Assembly: GCA_947500555.1 (NCBI GenBank)
Contig: CANMSE010000003.1
Location: forward strand, 496,001-560,000
Direction of reading: 5' to 3'
Source: an uncultured Fulvivirga sp.
GTDB lineage: Bacteria; Bacteroidota; Bacteroidia; Cytophagales; Cyclobacteriaceae
DNA: 64,000 nt
Below are positions 43,401 through 52,562 of this stretch, piece by piece; positions within the stretch are counted from its first letter, which is position 1, and each line of letters opens with the position of its first letter. Position numbers and translations under genes: made by a program. The notes beneath the pieces are model-generated. The model was not told where the DNA came from. It did not search any database and saw only the letters and a program-made list of their open reading frames with translations.

Positions 43401-45140
43401 CTCATAAATTTCAACCCCTTGCTTAAAAGGTATTGAATCATCTAAATTATTATACCAATTAACCGTAGTTGTAATCTCATCAATAGAAGGTTTCAGATGA
43501 AATAAATTTGGCCCTCTGTTTGATTTATTGCCATCATGGAATCTTGGTATATTTGGAATATCTGATTGACGAGCTGTTACTTTGAATTTACTACTAGACT
43601 TGCACCCAACAGAATCTATCATTTCCACATAGTAGGAACTATTATCTGACATTCTTTTATCAAAACTATGTCCAGAATAAAAAGGAGTAGTTGATGTGAT
43701 AGAATAATACCAATCATACTTATACAAACTGTCTAATTCAATATTTACATTGCCAGATGAATAACTACTACAGAATGGTGCAACAATGTCAGGACTATAT
43801 GGATTAGGTATTATTTCAACCGTTTTGATCACTTCGTCAGAATATCCTTGTGAATTAGTAACTATTAAATTAACCTCATACATACCTGCCTTTTTATAAA
43901 TATGAATTGGATTCTGTTCTTGGCTACTATTGCCATCTCCAAAATCCCACTCCCAACTTTCAACCTGTAAACCTTGACTTGTTTGATAAAACTCAATTGG
44001 TTCATATAAGCAACCTTTATTTTTTGAATCAAAGCTTGCGGTTATTCCTTCAAATTGAACAATATCATTAGAATAATAAGAAACTCGATGAGAACCACTA
44101 TTGGTAAGAATAATATCTTTCCGACCATCATTATCTATATCACTAAGTTTCAAGTACTCATCCGATGTCACGGATGGCAATGAAAAAAAATTATATTGAA
44201 AGTTGAAATTTCCTAGATTCTCGTAATAACCTCCATTACTGGAATAAAACCAACACACACTAATTATATCTTCATCACCATCTTGATCCATATCAAATAA
44301 TTCAATGGCACTGAATAAATCACAATTATTAGGGAGTGGAACAGGTTCAAAGGTTTTGCCTTGATTATTCTTTAATATCAATTTTGGAGATCCAATAATG
44401 ATATCTTTATAACCATCTGCATTTAAGTCAGAAACTTCCAAAGCATCAGAAACAGAATAGTTGATATTTTCAACATCAACTCCGTTAATTGCTAGTCTAT
44501 CACCTCCTAGTGATATAATATCCAGCTGCCCATCATTGTCAATATCTACTATTCGATTTTGAGCCGAATATGACCAACCTTCAGTATAAGCATCATAGCT
44601 TCCCCACTCATTATTACTTCCATTATTTATAACTATTTTAGGAAACCCATATTTTAAACCAATCAAAATATCAAATTGTCCATCTTTGTTAAAGTCTGCC
44701 GTTTCTAAAGCTGATGGATCGTAAAATCCATCTGTTAGAGTATGGGGCCCATAAAAGTTGCCATTTTTATTATTAACCAATATTTGAAGGCTACTTGGAT
44801 CTACTCCTGGATCACTTGGTGTTTTAATATATACTATATCATCATAGTTATCATTATTATAATCAATAATAATTAGGTCCTGTATTCTACCTTGAAAAGG
44901 TATTTCATTAACTTTTAGAAAAGAGCCGTAACCATCATTTATGCCCCAATACAGCACCCCAAAGCCATTAGACACAAAATCATCAACATTATCATTATTA
45001 AAGTCTCCAATTTCAAGATTAAACGGTATGTCTGACCCGCCCAAATAATGAATTGTACTAGCCGCACCAAATTGTGCTATTGCCGAAATATGCAGTATTA
45101 AAGCAATTAACACTTGTAAAACAATTATTTTTATCGGCAT
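40473..45140 (-). CDS. Giant FG-GAP/PKD secreted protein with T9SS sorting domain
   Basis: The 1555-aa protein has a signal peptide (residues 1-22) and FG-GAP/VCBS propeller repeats (about 30-360; DFNNDNVDDF, DFNKDGQFDIL, DIDNDGQLDII). A first PKD domain follows (WEWDFGDGNSSQ), then a second propeller-like region built from repeated beta strands, a second PKD (FWDFGDGNTSNS), four Ig-like CYGDSI/CEGESM-type repeats and a C-terminal type A sorting domain (YYLFPNPVLGDHL to the end). Thus it is exported across the outer membrane by T9SS and surface-attached or released. The ligand is unknown; FG-GAP Asp loops suggest calcium binding. Confidence 0.88.
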   Translation of the reverse strand: MPIKIIVLQVLIALILHISAIAQFGAASTIHYLGGSDIPFNLEIGDFNNDNVDDFVSNGFGVLYWGINDGYGSFLKVNEIPFQGRIQDLIIIDYNNDNYDDIVYIKTPSDPGVDPSSLQILVNNKNGNFYGPHTLTDGFYDPSALETADFNKDGQFDILIGLKYGFPKIVINNGSNNEWGSYDAYTEGWSYSAQNRIVDIDNDGQLDIISLGGDRLAINGVDVENINYSVSDALEVSDLNADGYKDIIIGSPKLILKNNQGKTFEPVPLPNNCDLFSAIELFDMDQDGDEDIISVCWFYSSNGGYYENLGNFNFQYNFFSLPSVTSDEYLKLSDIDNDGRKDIILTNSGSHRVSYYSNDIVQFEGITASFDSKNKGCLYEPIEFYQTSQGLQVESWEWDFGDGNSSQEQNPIHIYKKAGMYEVNLIVTNSQGYSDEVIKTVEIIPNPYSPDIVAPFCSSYSSGNVNIELDSLYKYDWYYSITSTTPFYSGHSFDKRMSDNSSYYVEMIDSVGCKSSSKFKVTARQSDIPNIPRFHDGNKSNRGPNLFHLKPSIDEITTTVNWYNNLDDSIPFKQGVEIYEFADAKRRLFFKAISEVGCESDFNMVDLYILNKSYPSPKFIRADVLNATNWSEGIEITKGKDGSYYVIGVSKGKLKVGTFEIHQEDLYRFIIKYDANDNAVDLRILASSDKFLNYRDKLFVNSDGSLYYINMFEDGSVTIADSTFSLAKRSMVISKINNDFKTSWIRSVGSSSSRFSTHFDGMQLLIEIPYTAPIQIGGNTYNSKTGLLLRIDGNGNFENVIIPPVGIDNLAVNSFQDIATVLTTYNQSITIGDSTFNRLSNERTQKLLCIFNDSGSIKFVKKLVFDLDAINNIEDIQFDQNDDLIMMGEGKYLSVLKLNSDYDLIWDNYYEREGQVEAGELKISDNNEVFFNGKFYSSINIGGISVNHTIPKFDYNFLAKINLDGQTIWARSAEFATLSSFFIDDREQLIFTGSFKDQIKLDDLEFNSATQSTTYINYNIVTSKLGWDNTAQYNYLQLCDGSVQFQNTSSYNNYNEIQSIFWDFGDGNTSNSFDPIHKYADKGSYEVSLSVKNTSNELFTISKTVNVSDKMNIGRPTIITEGLLCEDQDLVLRLDIPSEFYEWSNGKTTESIRITEPGFYRVRAANALNCWSDYSDTLEILRSKNPSKPIIQGNNETYICDGDTLDLLAPSGYQRYEWNNHSTSQLNRVSAEGSYKVKVYDGCWSLYSDELKIDLYESPDPPVINPSSDTDICYGDSILINAIEDHFSYYWSNGDKSKSIVVDSPGTYSLIVSNEYGCKSSKSREIGVLVHEIPETPKIYSNVGFSICEGESMELSTDSGEGYLWSNNSNDSRISVSSGGEYYVSVFDINGCSSISDTVSISILPLPEALIIKVSKDSLKASLGTEYKWFLNGDTLHNSNQYIYVEDFGIYQVEVKNEYGCSNLSEKLEIEVVSGLKNQFQNDYYLFPNPVLGDHLSINSTIKYRGFEIYNSSGVLVQIGDLITNQINVSRLPSSAYYLKLFDDQESVILRFIKK

Positions 45141-45261
45141 AATTTTTCAGATAGAATCATCTGTAAAATCAGATAGATTAGTATATTCTTAATTATAGCA
45201 TTCGCAGTAAAATATAAATATACCTCAACTTTAATATAGAATAAAAAAAATACATCATTAA

Positions 45262-45289
45262 AAAGGGCCACCGAATTCGGAAGCCCTTT
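45262..45289 (-). terminator. Terminator after the TldD/TldE operon
   Basis: AAAGGGC and GCCCTTT form a stem around an inner CCGAATTCGG palindrome, followed on the minus strand by TTTTTAATG and further T-rich sequence. It lies 17 nt after the stop at 45307. Confidence 0.75.
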
Positions 45290-45306
45290 ATTAATGTCAG
45301 ATTGAT

Positions 45307-46623
45307 TTATACTGCATCTGAAAGACTAGTAAATGTAAAGTCTCTCACCTTCATGTAAGGAATCAAATTACCATTAACTCTCTCTTGTTGGCCAAGTGTT
45401 TCCAGATTGTTCAACATAATTATTGGGCTTTCATTAAATCTGAAGTTCTTGATCGGATAAGCAAGCTTACCATTTTCAATAAAGAAAGTGCCGTCTCGCG
45501 TCAATCCCGTATAGAGTAATGTTTGTGGATCCACTGTGCGGATATACCATAGTCTAGTTACTAAAACACCTCTTTTAGTATCCTTGATCATGTCTTCTAG
45601 TGACGCATCACCTCCCGCCATTATTCCATTGCTGGGAAAAGGAACTGGATCAACGCCTTTTTCCTTAGCCCAATAACGACTGTAGAAAAGATTTTTAACC
45701 ACCCCATTCTCAATGAAATTCATTTTCTTAAGAGCTTGTCCGCCATTACTCCAAGGTGCAGATGGAGCTTCAGGATTTCCAGGATCTGTCCAAAGGTTGA
45801 CTCTTTCATCAACAATTTTCTCTCCTAGTTTTGTGCCACCCCCTTCTTTAGACATGAAACTTCTTCCTTCATCTGCATTACGCGCATTGAAGGAGAACAT
45901 CATATTTTGTAGTAATTGAGAAGACGCTGACGGCTCAAGTATCACAGTGTATTTACCAGGCTCAATTGCTCTGGCCTCTCTTGACATCAAGGCTTTGTCT
46001 ATAGCTCGTTTAGAAGCTTCAGATGCTTTTAACTTGCTAACATCAGTGACATCTCTCGTAGCCCAACCGGAACCTGTACCATCATTAGTTCGCATGGTCA
46101 CGGTGAAGTTCGCGTTGGTGGATTGGTTGTAAGCAAAAAGACCATTAGAATTCATAATGGAACTAAAGCTAAACGAGTCATTAAGGAATCCTGCAGCGGT
46201 AACATCTTTGGCCTTTGCCGGATTGATACTATCGATAGCCACCTGAGCTCTAAATTCAGGGTCTACCTTAGCAGTGCCTTCATTATACGTTTTTGACTCA
46301 CTATATTCCTGAGGGCCTAAAGGAGGCATAAATTCAGGGTTTTCAGGAGAAAGTTGAGCAAGTTCTTCAGCCCTGCGCACTACCTTCTCTAATGAAGCAT
46401 CATCAAACTCATCAATAGTGGCCGTCCCTACTTTATTTCCAAAACTTGATTGCACTACTAAATTCTGGTTAGATCGATGACCTGCAGTCGATACTGTATT
46501 ACGTGCATAGCGTATATTTCCACTTTCACTTCCCGCAAGGTTGACCTGACAAGTATCAGCCTTGGAAAAAGACAAGGTCTTTTCCATTATCTGTTTCGCC
46601 TCTTCTTCTGTATATATTGCCAT
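45307..46623 (-). CDS. pmbA: TldE/PmbA-family protease subunit
   Basis: The 438-aa protein follows the TldE pattern: NIRYARNTVSTAGHRSNQ, KVGTATIDEFDDASLEK, YTVILEPSASSQLLQNM and the C-terminal RDGTFFIENGKLAYPIKNFRFNES (quoted in part: FFIENGKLAYPI). Like TldE it lacks the HExxxH zinc motif and would be the non-catalytic partner. It has no signal peptide, whereas the partner gene upstream (33 nt away) does. It is followed by a terminator. Confidence 0.9.
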   Translation of the reverse strand: MAIYTEEEAKQIMEKTLSFSKADTCQVNLAGSESGNIRYARNTVSTAGHRSNQNLVVQSSFGNKVGTATIDEFDDASLEKVVRRAEELAQLSPENPEFMPPLGPQEYSESKTYNEGTAKVDPEFRAQVAIDSINPAKAKDVTAAGFLNDSFSFSSIMNSNGLFAYNQSTNANFTVTMRTNDGTGSGWATRDVTDVSKLKASEASKRAIDKALMSREARAIEPGKYTVILEPSASSQLLQNMMFSFNARNADEGRSFMSKEGGGTKLGEKIVDERVNLWTDPGNPEAPSAPWSNGGQALKKMNFIENGVVKNLFYSRYWAKEKGVDPVPFPSNGIMAGGDASLEDMIKDTKRGVLVTRLWYIRTVDPQTLLYTGLTRDGTFFIENGKLAYPIKNFRFNESPIIMLNNLETLGQQERVNGNLIPYMKVRDFTFTSLSDAV

Positions 46624-46656
46624 TTTATTATTTCAATTTTGTTTAAGAATAGATTT

Positions 46657-48297
46657 TTAGATATTTCTTCCGGTATTAATTACATTAACCCCATCAAAAC
46701 GTGTTGTAGAACTGCCATGTGAAACGGCACTTACTTGTGAAGGCTGCCCCTTTCCATCGAAAAAGGATCCAAACAATCTATAATCGTCCTTATCACAAAT
46801 TTTGGAACATGAGTTCCAAAATTCTTGAGTATTAGACTGATATGCTACATCATTCAAAGCGCCCGCAATTTTACCATCTTTTATCTCAAAGAAAGCCGTG
46901 CCGCCAAACTGGAAATTATAGCGTTGCTGATCAATAGAATAAGAACCTCTGCCTGCAATGTAAATTCCTTTCTCTACATCCTTGATCATATCATTAGCAG
47001 AGTATTTCTCAGTCCCTGCTTCCAGCGATACATTAGGCATACGCTGGAATTGTACGTCATTCCAACTTTGAGAATAGCAACAGCCATGTGATTCGTTTTG
47101 GTCTATCATGTGTACCTGATCTCTTATGGCTTGGTAATTAACTAATATTCCTTTACGTACCAGGTCCCATTTCTTAGTAGCGACACCTTCGTCATCATAT
47201 CCTACAGCGCCAAGAGAACCAACCTCCGTTTTATCAGCTACCAGGTTCACTATGTCGCTACCATATTTAAAGTCTTTGCTTTTCCATTTATCCAGCGTAG
47301 CAAAACTGGTACCTGCATAGTTGGCCTCATAGCCTAAAACTCTATCCAGTTCAAGAGGATGGCCGACAGATTCGTGAATAGTCAGGCCTAAATGGTTTGG
47401 TTCCAGAACTAAATCATACTTTCCTGGTTCAACTGAATTTGCATTCAACATTGCCTTAGCTTGCTTCGCTGCGGCTGTGGCATCCTCCTTCATATCATAA
47501 CTATTTCTATAAAGGTTAATTCCCGTACCTTCTGGTCCTGCGATTTTCTCTGAATCAAGTCCATCCATATATTCATAGCCCAAACCCATAGGAGCACTTA
47601 ATGCCTGTCGAGATTTGAATTTACCATCCCCAACTGCCGTCACAGTAAATGTGGGCCAGATTCGATGAACATCCTGATCAATATATGAACCATCAGTCGA
47701 AGCGAAATATTTCTGCTCGTTGACCATAAAGAGTCCTGAATTCACATAATTAGCTCCGTTCTCCAATGCCGCTGCGTTGGCTGATAGAAGTAGCTCAACT
47801 TTTTCTGAAACGGGGACGTCTTTAAAATCTTTCTTTATGGGCGTCTTCCATGAAACTTCGCCATGCCCTTTTGTAGGGGCCAGTTTCACAGGATCTGTTT
47901 GAATTTTTGAGTTTGCTTTGGCAATAGCTACTGCTTGATTAGTTGCTTTCTTTATTCCATCCGGTGAAACATCGGTGGTTGAAGCAAACCCCCACGTACC
48001 GTTTGTGATTACCCTAATACCTATACCAAACGATTCAGTGTTGACTACATTCTGAACCTTATTTTCTCTGGTAAAAACATATTGGTTTAAATACCTCCCG
48101 ATTCTTGCATCCGCATAAGATGCACCAAGTGATTTGGCCGTATTAAGAGCCACATCAGACATCATCTTCTTTGTTCCTACATCCATACCGGGCTCCAAAA
48201 GTGCCTGTGCGGAAATAGAACGTCCCATAATCGACCCTGGAATCATCATGGCACCCGCGCCTAATCCGGCCAGCTGAACAAAATCTCTTCTTTTCAA
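46657..48297 (-). CDS. tldD: TldD-family zinc protease with Tat signal
   Basis: The start is chosen as TTG at 48297 (encoding LKRRDFVQLAGLGAGAMM), because GGAGGA lies 3 nt upstream, a rare good Shine-Dalgarno here. A longer TTG frame to 48351 would put the twin Arg at residue 21 and bury the SD in the coding region. The N-terminus is a twin-arginine (RR-x-F) signal. The catalytic motif HESVGH is at residues 308-313. It pairs with the TldE gene. TldD/TldE cleave unfolded peptides and process RiPPs; the export of this subunit, if real, would place activity in the periplasm. Confidence 0.9.
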   Translation of the reverse strand: MKRRDFVQLAGLGAGAMMIPGSIMGRSISAQALLEPGMDVGTKKMMSDVALNTAKSLGASYADARIGRYLNQYVFTRENKVQNVVNTESFGIGIRVITNGTWGFASTTDVSPDGIKKATNQAVAIAKANSKIQTDPVKLAPTKGHGEVSWKTPIKKDFKDVPVSEKVELLLSANAAALENGANYVNSGLFMVNEQKYFASTDGSYIDQDVHRIWPTFTVTAVGDGKFKSRQALSAPMGLGYEYMDGLDSEKIAGPEGTGINLYRNSYDMKEDATAAAKQAKAMLNANSVEPGKYDLVLEPNHLGLTIHESVGHPLELDRVLGYEANYAGTSFATLDKWKSKDFKYGSDIVNLVADKTEVGSLGAVGYDDEGVATKKWDLVRKGILVNYQAIRDQVHMIDQNESHGCCYSQSWNDVQFQRMPNVSLEAGTEKYSANDMIKDVEKGIYIAGRGSYSIDQQRYNFQFGGTAFFEIKDGKIAGALNDVAYQSNTQEFWNSCSKICDKDDYRLFGSFFDGKGQPSQVSAVSHGSSTTRFDGVNVINTGRNI

Positions 48298-48300
48298 GTT

Positions 48301-48306
48301 TCCTCC
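48301..48306 (-). promoter_or_regulatory. Strong Shine-Dalgarno site deciding the TldD start
   Basis: On the minus strand AAAAAAGGAGGAAACTTG has GGAGGA 3 nt before the TTG at 48297. Bacteroidota genes here mostly lack an SD, so this site favours the TTG over the longer frame. Confidence 0.65.
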
Positions 48307-48466
48307 TTTTTTAGTTGTACTTTGATTTAAATTGAGTTTTCTCAATCTCAAATTGTAGACTAAAACGATCAGATCAAATGGTATTTATTTGAGCGGTAAC
48401 ATAGACAGTTTTAGGGTAGGCAAAGCCTTAAAGCATAGTAAGAAACCTTTTTTAACAAAGAAAATA

Positions 48467-49045
48467 TCAGAGACCAAACCTGTAATGCCCTATAATTTTG
48501 TAATCAAAGAGCACATCTTCTTTTACCTGACCTGATCCTATATTGTGGATAACATATGGTCTTGTACCACTAGGTGGGGTAACCAAAATTCCAATATGTG
48601 TGATCCCGCCTCCCAAATCCCAACATACTATATCACCTACTTGATAGTCCTTGGCCTTTCTAGAAATAAGTAGAACTTTCCCATGGCGTTCAAAAAACTT
48701 CATAAGATTGGGTACTCTTCTATGGTCGATATTTTTATCCGTTGAGTTAAGTCCCCAGTTTTTGGGATATTCACTAAAATTATATTTCATATCAATATGC
48801 ACTTCTTTTTGCAGGTCTATTCCCACTTTTCGATAGGCACGAATAACTACATCTGTACAAACACCTTTTCCTTTCGGAATATCACCATTTGGATATTCTA
48901 TTGAAAAATAGTTTGGATCGTAAACAACATGATTGGCTGTAAGAGTTTCGGCAGAATCCGCAAGAGTTTCATAAAAATCTACTTGTGCAGAAGAGAGGCA
49001 TACTGAAAAGAGAAATACTATTGAAAGAAGTGACTTCTTGCTCAT
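48467..49045 (-). CDS. Secreted DUF1287 protein (NlpC/P60-like hydrolase)
   Basis: The 192-aa protein has a signal peptide ending near SSAQ. The DUF1287 pattern is present: GVCTDVVIRAYRKVGIDL (catalytic Cys in GVCTD), YQVGDIVCWDLGGGITHIGIL (the His after GI) and YVIHNIGSG. These papain-like fold proteins are predicted peptidoglycan or lipid hydrolases. It stands alone on the minus strand, with a 97-bp divergent gap to the next plus gene. Confidence 0.86.
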   Translation of the reverse strand: MSKKSLLSIVFLFSVCLSSAQVDFYETLADSAETLTANHVVYDPNYFSIEYPNGDIPKGKGVCTDVVIRAYRKVGIDLQKEVHIDMKYNFSEYPKNWGLNSTDKNIDHRRVPNLMKFFERHGKVLLISRKAKDYQVGDIVCWDLGGGITHIGILVTPPSGTRPYVIHNIGSGQVKEDVLFDYKIIGHYRFGL

Positions 49046-49142
49046 ATGTCGGTAATAAATAAAACCAAATTGATTAAAGCCCGTAAAAATTTCATTTGTC
49101 TATCTTCACAGGCTAAATTCACCACGTGAATATACCCTTAAC

Positions 49143-49700
49143 ATGAAATCTATAATTTTAGTATTTATCATTCTTTTTTCTATTCCATCAATTGGCCAAT
49201 CCATATACCCTATTGAACACGGTAACGAATGGCGAATGAAATTTGTTGGTCAGTTCGACCAAACAGGCGAGACATATACTATTTCGAAAATACTAGATTC
49301 AAAAAAAGAGATTAATGGTAAGAAATATTATCAAATAGCCTCTACTGTTTATACTACAAAAGCAGCTGAGACTGGGTTTAGCAGCACCTCATACAGCAGA
49401 ACAGACTCTGATGGAAATTTGGTGGGGATGACAAATGACAAGACCACTGAAGAACAAATGATGATGCCAGCGAAATTAAAACTTGATCAAACATGGATGA
49501 CTGACCAGGGTGAGAATAAAGTGATAGATATGAACGCCTCGATAGAAACACCGAAAAAAACGTATAGTGGTTGTATAGCAGTAGCTATTAATCAAGGTGG
49601 TACCAGCATGATTTCTTACACTAAAGAAGGAATAGGCCCAGTGGCAATTACAATGAATGAACAGTTGATGGCTTATCTTTATGAATACAAATTAAACTAA
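49143..49700 (+). CDS. Secreted protein of unknown function
   Basis: The 185-aa protein has a signal peptide (MKSIILVFIILFSIPSIGQ) and a beta-rich mature part with YPIEHGNEWRMKF near the start and a C-terminal YTKEGIGPVAITM motif, a layout found in Bacteroidota periplasmic lipocalin-like or beta-sheet proteins. I do not recognise a named family. It is followed directly by dinB on the same strand (nine bases from the stop to the first in-frame dinB stop), so they may be co-transcribed. Confidence 0.75.
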   Translation: MKSIILVFIILFSIPSIGQSIYPIEHGNEWRMKFVGQFDQTGETYTISKILDSKKEINGKKYYQIASTVYTTKAAETGFSSTSYSRTDSDGNLVGMTNDKTTEEQMMMPAKLKLDQTWMTDQGENKVIDMNASIETPKKTYSGCIAVAINQGGTSMISYTKEGIGPVAITMNEQLMAYLYEYKLN

Positions 49701-49745
49701 TCCTACTAGTTTATAGAAACTCAGGAATATAGAAAGATTATCCAT

Positions 49746-50810
49746 GTGGATATGGATGCCTTCTACGCATCCGTTGAGCAAAGGGATAACCCTGACCTCC
49801 GGGGCAAGCCCGTTGCTGTCGGTGGATCATCAGAACGTGGGGTTGTTGCCGCTGCCAGTTACGAGGCCAGGAAGTATGGTGTTAAATCTGCCATGCCCTC
49901 TAAAATGGCTGCTTCACGATGCCCAAATCTGATTTTTGTTCGTGCCAGATTCGATGCTTACAAAGCAGTTTCCCAACAGATACGAGAGATTTTTTATGAT
50001 TATACAGATCTAGTTGAACCTCTTTCTCTGGACGAAGCATATTTAGATGTTACTTCTAATAAGAAAGGAATGAAATCGGCTACTCGGATAGCACTGGAAA
50101 TAAAAAATCGTATAAAAGAAGAAACTCAATTGACTGCTTCAGCAGGTATTTCGATGAACAAGTTTTTGGCTAAAACCGCCTCAGATGTTAAAAAACCTGA
50201 CGGTCTTTTTTTGATCCCCCCGGATCAGGCAGTAGGTTATGTAGAACGGATGCCAATTGAAAACTTTTTTGGAATTGGCAAAGTGACCGCTGAAAAAATG
50301 CACAAGATGGGAATCTTTAATGGAAGAGACCTTAAACATTGGGAAGAACATTCATTGGTAGATCGGTTCGGTAAGTCAGGGTATTACTACTACAAAATTT
50401 CCAGGGCTATTGACGAGCGAGTAGTGAACCCAAATCGAATCAGGAAATCTTTGGGAGCTGAGAATACTTTTTCGAATGATTTATTAACCATAGAATCTAT
50501 AAGAGACGAACTGGAGAGAATACTTGAGACGCTCAATAGAAGAATGCTAAGCTCAAAAACCGCAGGGAGAACTTTGACACTTAAGGCTAAGTATGCTGAT
50601 TTTAAAATAGTAACAAGAAGTAAGACTGTTGACTATTGGATAGAAAATAAATCACAAATAAAGGAACTATATGAGGAACTCCTCGAACAAGTGCCAATCG
50701 AAAACGGGTTTAGACTTTTGGGTCTTTCATTAAGCAACTTAAACCATGAATTGGAAGAAACAGAAGATAAGGAGGATCCGCCTATCAGCCAGCTTACTCT
50801 TGAATTTTAG
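49746..50810 (+). CDS. dinB: DNA polymerase IV (Y-family)
   Basis: The 354-aa product has the Y-family catalytic residues: VDMDAFYASVEQ at the N-terminus, SLDEAYLDVT (Asp, Glu), the DNA-binding thumb text FFGIGKVTAEKMHKMGI and a little-finger domain. It copies damaged DNA. The start is problematic. The frame begins at GTG 49746 within the conserved text, but reads open upstream to 49710 as ETQEYRKIIHVDMD, the residues that normally precede this motif. The only start-like codons there are ATA (49713) and ATT (49737). It is convergent with DUF4260, 5 bp away. Confidence 0.9.
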   Translation: MDMDAFYASVEQRDNPDLRGKPVAVGGSSERGVVAAASYEARKYGVKSAMPSKMAASRCPNLIFVRARFDAYKAVSQQIREIFYDYTDLVEPLSLDEAYLDVTSNKKGMKSATRIALEIKNRIKEETQLTASAGISMNKFLAKTASDVKKPDGLFLIPPDQAVGYVERMPIENFFGIGKVTAEKMHKMGIFNGRDLKHWEEHSLVDRFGKSGYYYYKISRAIDERVVNPNRIRKSLGAENTFSNDLLTIESIRDELERILETLNRRMLSSKTAGRTLTLKAKYADFKIVTRSKTVDYWIENKSQIKELYEELLEQVPIENGFRLLGLSLSNLNHELEETEDKEDPPISQLTLEF

Positions 50811-50815
50811 AAATA

Positions 50816-51181
50816 TTAATGTTTACCTCTTTTGCCCATCCAACCCAAGTGAGTATGTTGAAAACTATCAAAATGCTTCAGTCCATATCCCAACATCCTA
50901 TCAAAACTTGAATGGGCAAGAAAAATTATGCCTGTTGATATCAACCAATTTTCCTGAAGAAAATACCCGGCTATACAAGCCAAGATAATGCCCCCTCTAT
51001 GATGCAATAGGTTGTAAGTGATAGCTCCAATTTTTTTATTGATCAGGTAAGCAACAAAGGATAAGTCAGGCACAAAAAATAAAGCCAAAAATGTAGTCCA
51101 TATCCCATTAAGAAAAAGAAAAAAGATAAGCGTAAAAAAGATACATAAACCAAGTTCTTCCAACCTTACTATTTGCTTCAT
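50816..51181 (-). CDS. DUF4260 membrane protein
   Basis: The 121-aa protein has about four short membrane helices and the DUF4260 motif region LFFVPDLSFVAYLINKKIG, YNLLHHRGG, and SSFDRMLGYGLKHFDSFQHTHLG (quoted in part: DRMLGYGLKHFDSF). It is of unknown function. It starts 3 nt after the histidine kinase stop and so is probably in its operon. Its 3' end is 5 bp from dinB. Confidence 0.85.
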   Translation of the reverse strand: MKQIVRLEELGLCIFFTLIFFLFLNGIWTTFLALFFVPDLSFVAYLINKKIGAITYNLLHHRGGIILACIAGYFLQENWLISTGIIFLAHSSFDRMLGYGLKHFDSFQHTHLGWMGKRGKH

Positions 51182-51184
51182 ATC

Positions 51185-52516
51185 CTATCCTGCTATCGGA
51201 AGTTCAACGACAAAAACTGCACCCTTCCCTTCGACATCTTCATAATAAATAGTACCATCGATTAATTCTGTATATCGCTTAACGAGTGATAATCCTAAAC
51301 CGGTACTACTCTCACCAGCAGTCGGTCGAGCACTCAGCTTACTAAACTTTTGAAACAGCTTATCACGCTCATTTATTGGAACCCCGGGGCCTTCATCTAT
51401 GATTCTAACTTGCAATACTGTCTCACTGCACGAAGTACTAACAATAACATTTTTACCTTTCTCAGAGAATTTGATTGCGTTTGATAACAGGTTTTCGAAA
51501 ATTAATCCAAAGTAAGTATCGTCAGCCAAGACTTTTACTCCAGATGTATTATTCTCGAAAGTAAGCTCTATGTTTTTTGCCCGTGCCGTATCACCAATAC
51601 TTTCAACAACCCCTTCAAGGTAAGTAACAACGTCTATTTCTTCCAGATTCAATTTTACTTTGTCTTGACCGGAAGCATCCATCTCCAGAACTCTATCAAC
51701 CAAGTGTTTAGCATTTTCAGAAGCCTTGTAAATCATTTGATTATATTCTGTTATCCTCTCCTTCTCATTATCAATTGACATAAGACTCACCAGGCTGGAA
51801 ATATTGTTCAAAGGACTTCTTAGGTCGTGGGCTAAAATTCTTATTATATAGTCTTTTTCTTCAAGTATTTTGGCTAAACGTTCTGACTGGGAAGCTATAG
51901 TATCTTTCTGGTTCTGCAATTGTGTATTAATATCTTGCAGATCCTTCAACGCCTTAGTCTGCGTATGTTCAAATACAAACGATATAAACAAAATAATAAG
52001 TAATAATCCAGGAACGACAGATAAAAACCAAAGTGTCTTATATTCTTGATTATACTGGACCGGAAGTTCTACTCCCTGCTCCGCCAATATTCCAAACCAA
52101 ATCATTACCAAAAAGGATATGGCTCCCCAGAAAATAGCAGAACTTCTACCTACTACCAATAGTGAAAGTACTGGAATAGCAATGATCCATGGATAAAGTG
52201 CTGACCAAATTCCACCTGAAAAATAGGTGAGCGCAATAATGGCGGAAGCCCCAAGAAAGGAATATATATTCCCAAGTATACCAATAGGAGTTTTTGTTTT
52301 ACCAAAGAAAGCGAGTACAATAAAACCTAAAGCATTATATATCATTAGATATACTCCAAGATGGAATTCAAAGAGTATACTAAAGCCGATATAAGAGGCC
52401 GAGAAAATACTTGTAAGCAAACAAGCCCTCACGAAGAGTCGTGTTTTTCTTAACTCTTCCTGATCTAAAAACCTGTCGTGATGAACAAAATAATCTATGA
52501 ATGGAGCAAGAGCCAT
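51185..52516 (-). CDS. Membrane-bound sensor histidine kinase (HisKA/HATPase)
   Basis: The 443-aa protein has about six membrane segments in residues 28-183, a coiled linker (185-220), a HisKA helix ILAHDLRSPLNNISSL with phospho-acceptor His230 and a full HATPase_c domain (NLLSNAIKFSEKGKN, DEGPGVPINERDKLF, GLGLSLVKR). No response regulator is adjacent. It is 46 nt downstream of the FG-GAP protein gene and 3 nt before DUF4260, so the operon may link surface protein, kinase and small membrane protein. Confidence 0.92.
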   Translation of the reverse strand: MALAPFIDYFVHHDRFLDQEELRKTRLFVRACLLTSIFSASYIGFSILFEFHLGVYLMIYNALGFIVLAFFGKTKTPIGILGNIYSFLGASAIIALTYFSGGIWSALYPWIIAIPVLSLLVVGRSSAIFWGAISFLVMIWFGILAEQGVELPVQYNQEYKTLWFLSVVPGLLLIILFISFVFEHTQTKALKDLQDINTQLQNQKDTIASQSERLAKILEEKDYIIRILAHDLRSPLNNISSLVSLMSIDNEKERITEYNQMIYKASENAKHLVDRVLEMDASGQDKVKLNLEEIDVVTYLEGVVESIGDTARAKNIELTFENNTSGVKVLADDTYFGLIFENLLSNAIKFSEKGKNVIVSTSCSETVLQVRIIDEGPGVPINERDKLFQKFSKLSARPTAGESSTGLGLSLVKRYTELIDGTIYYEDVEGKGAVFVVELPIAG

Positions 52517-52562
52517 AGTTTCTAAAACTCCAATTCAGTCAGTGAATTACTTTTCAAAAACA

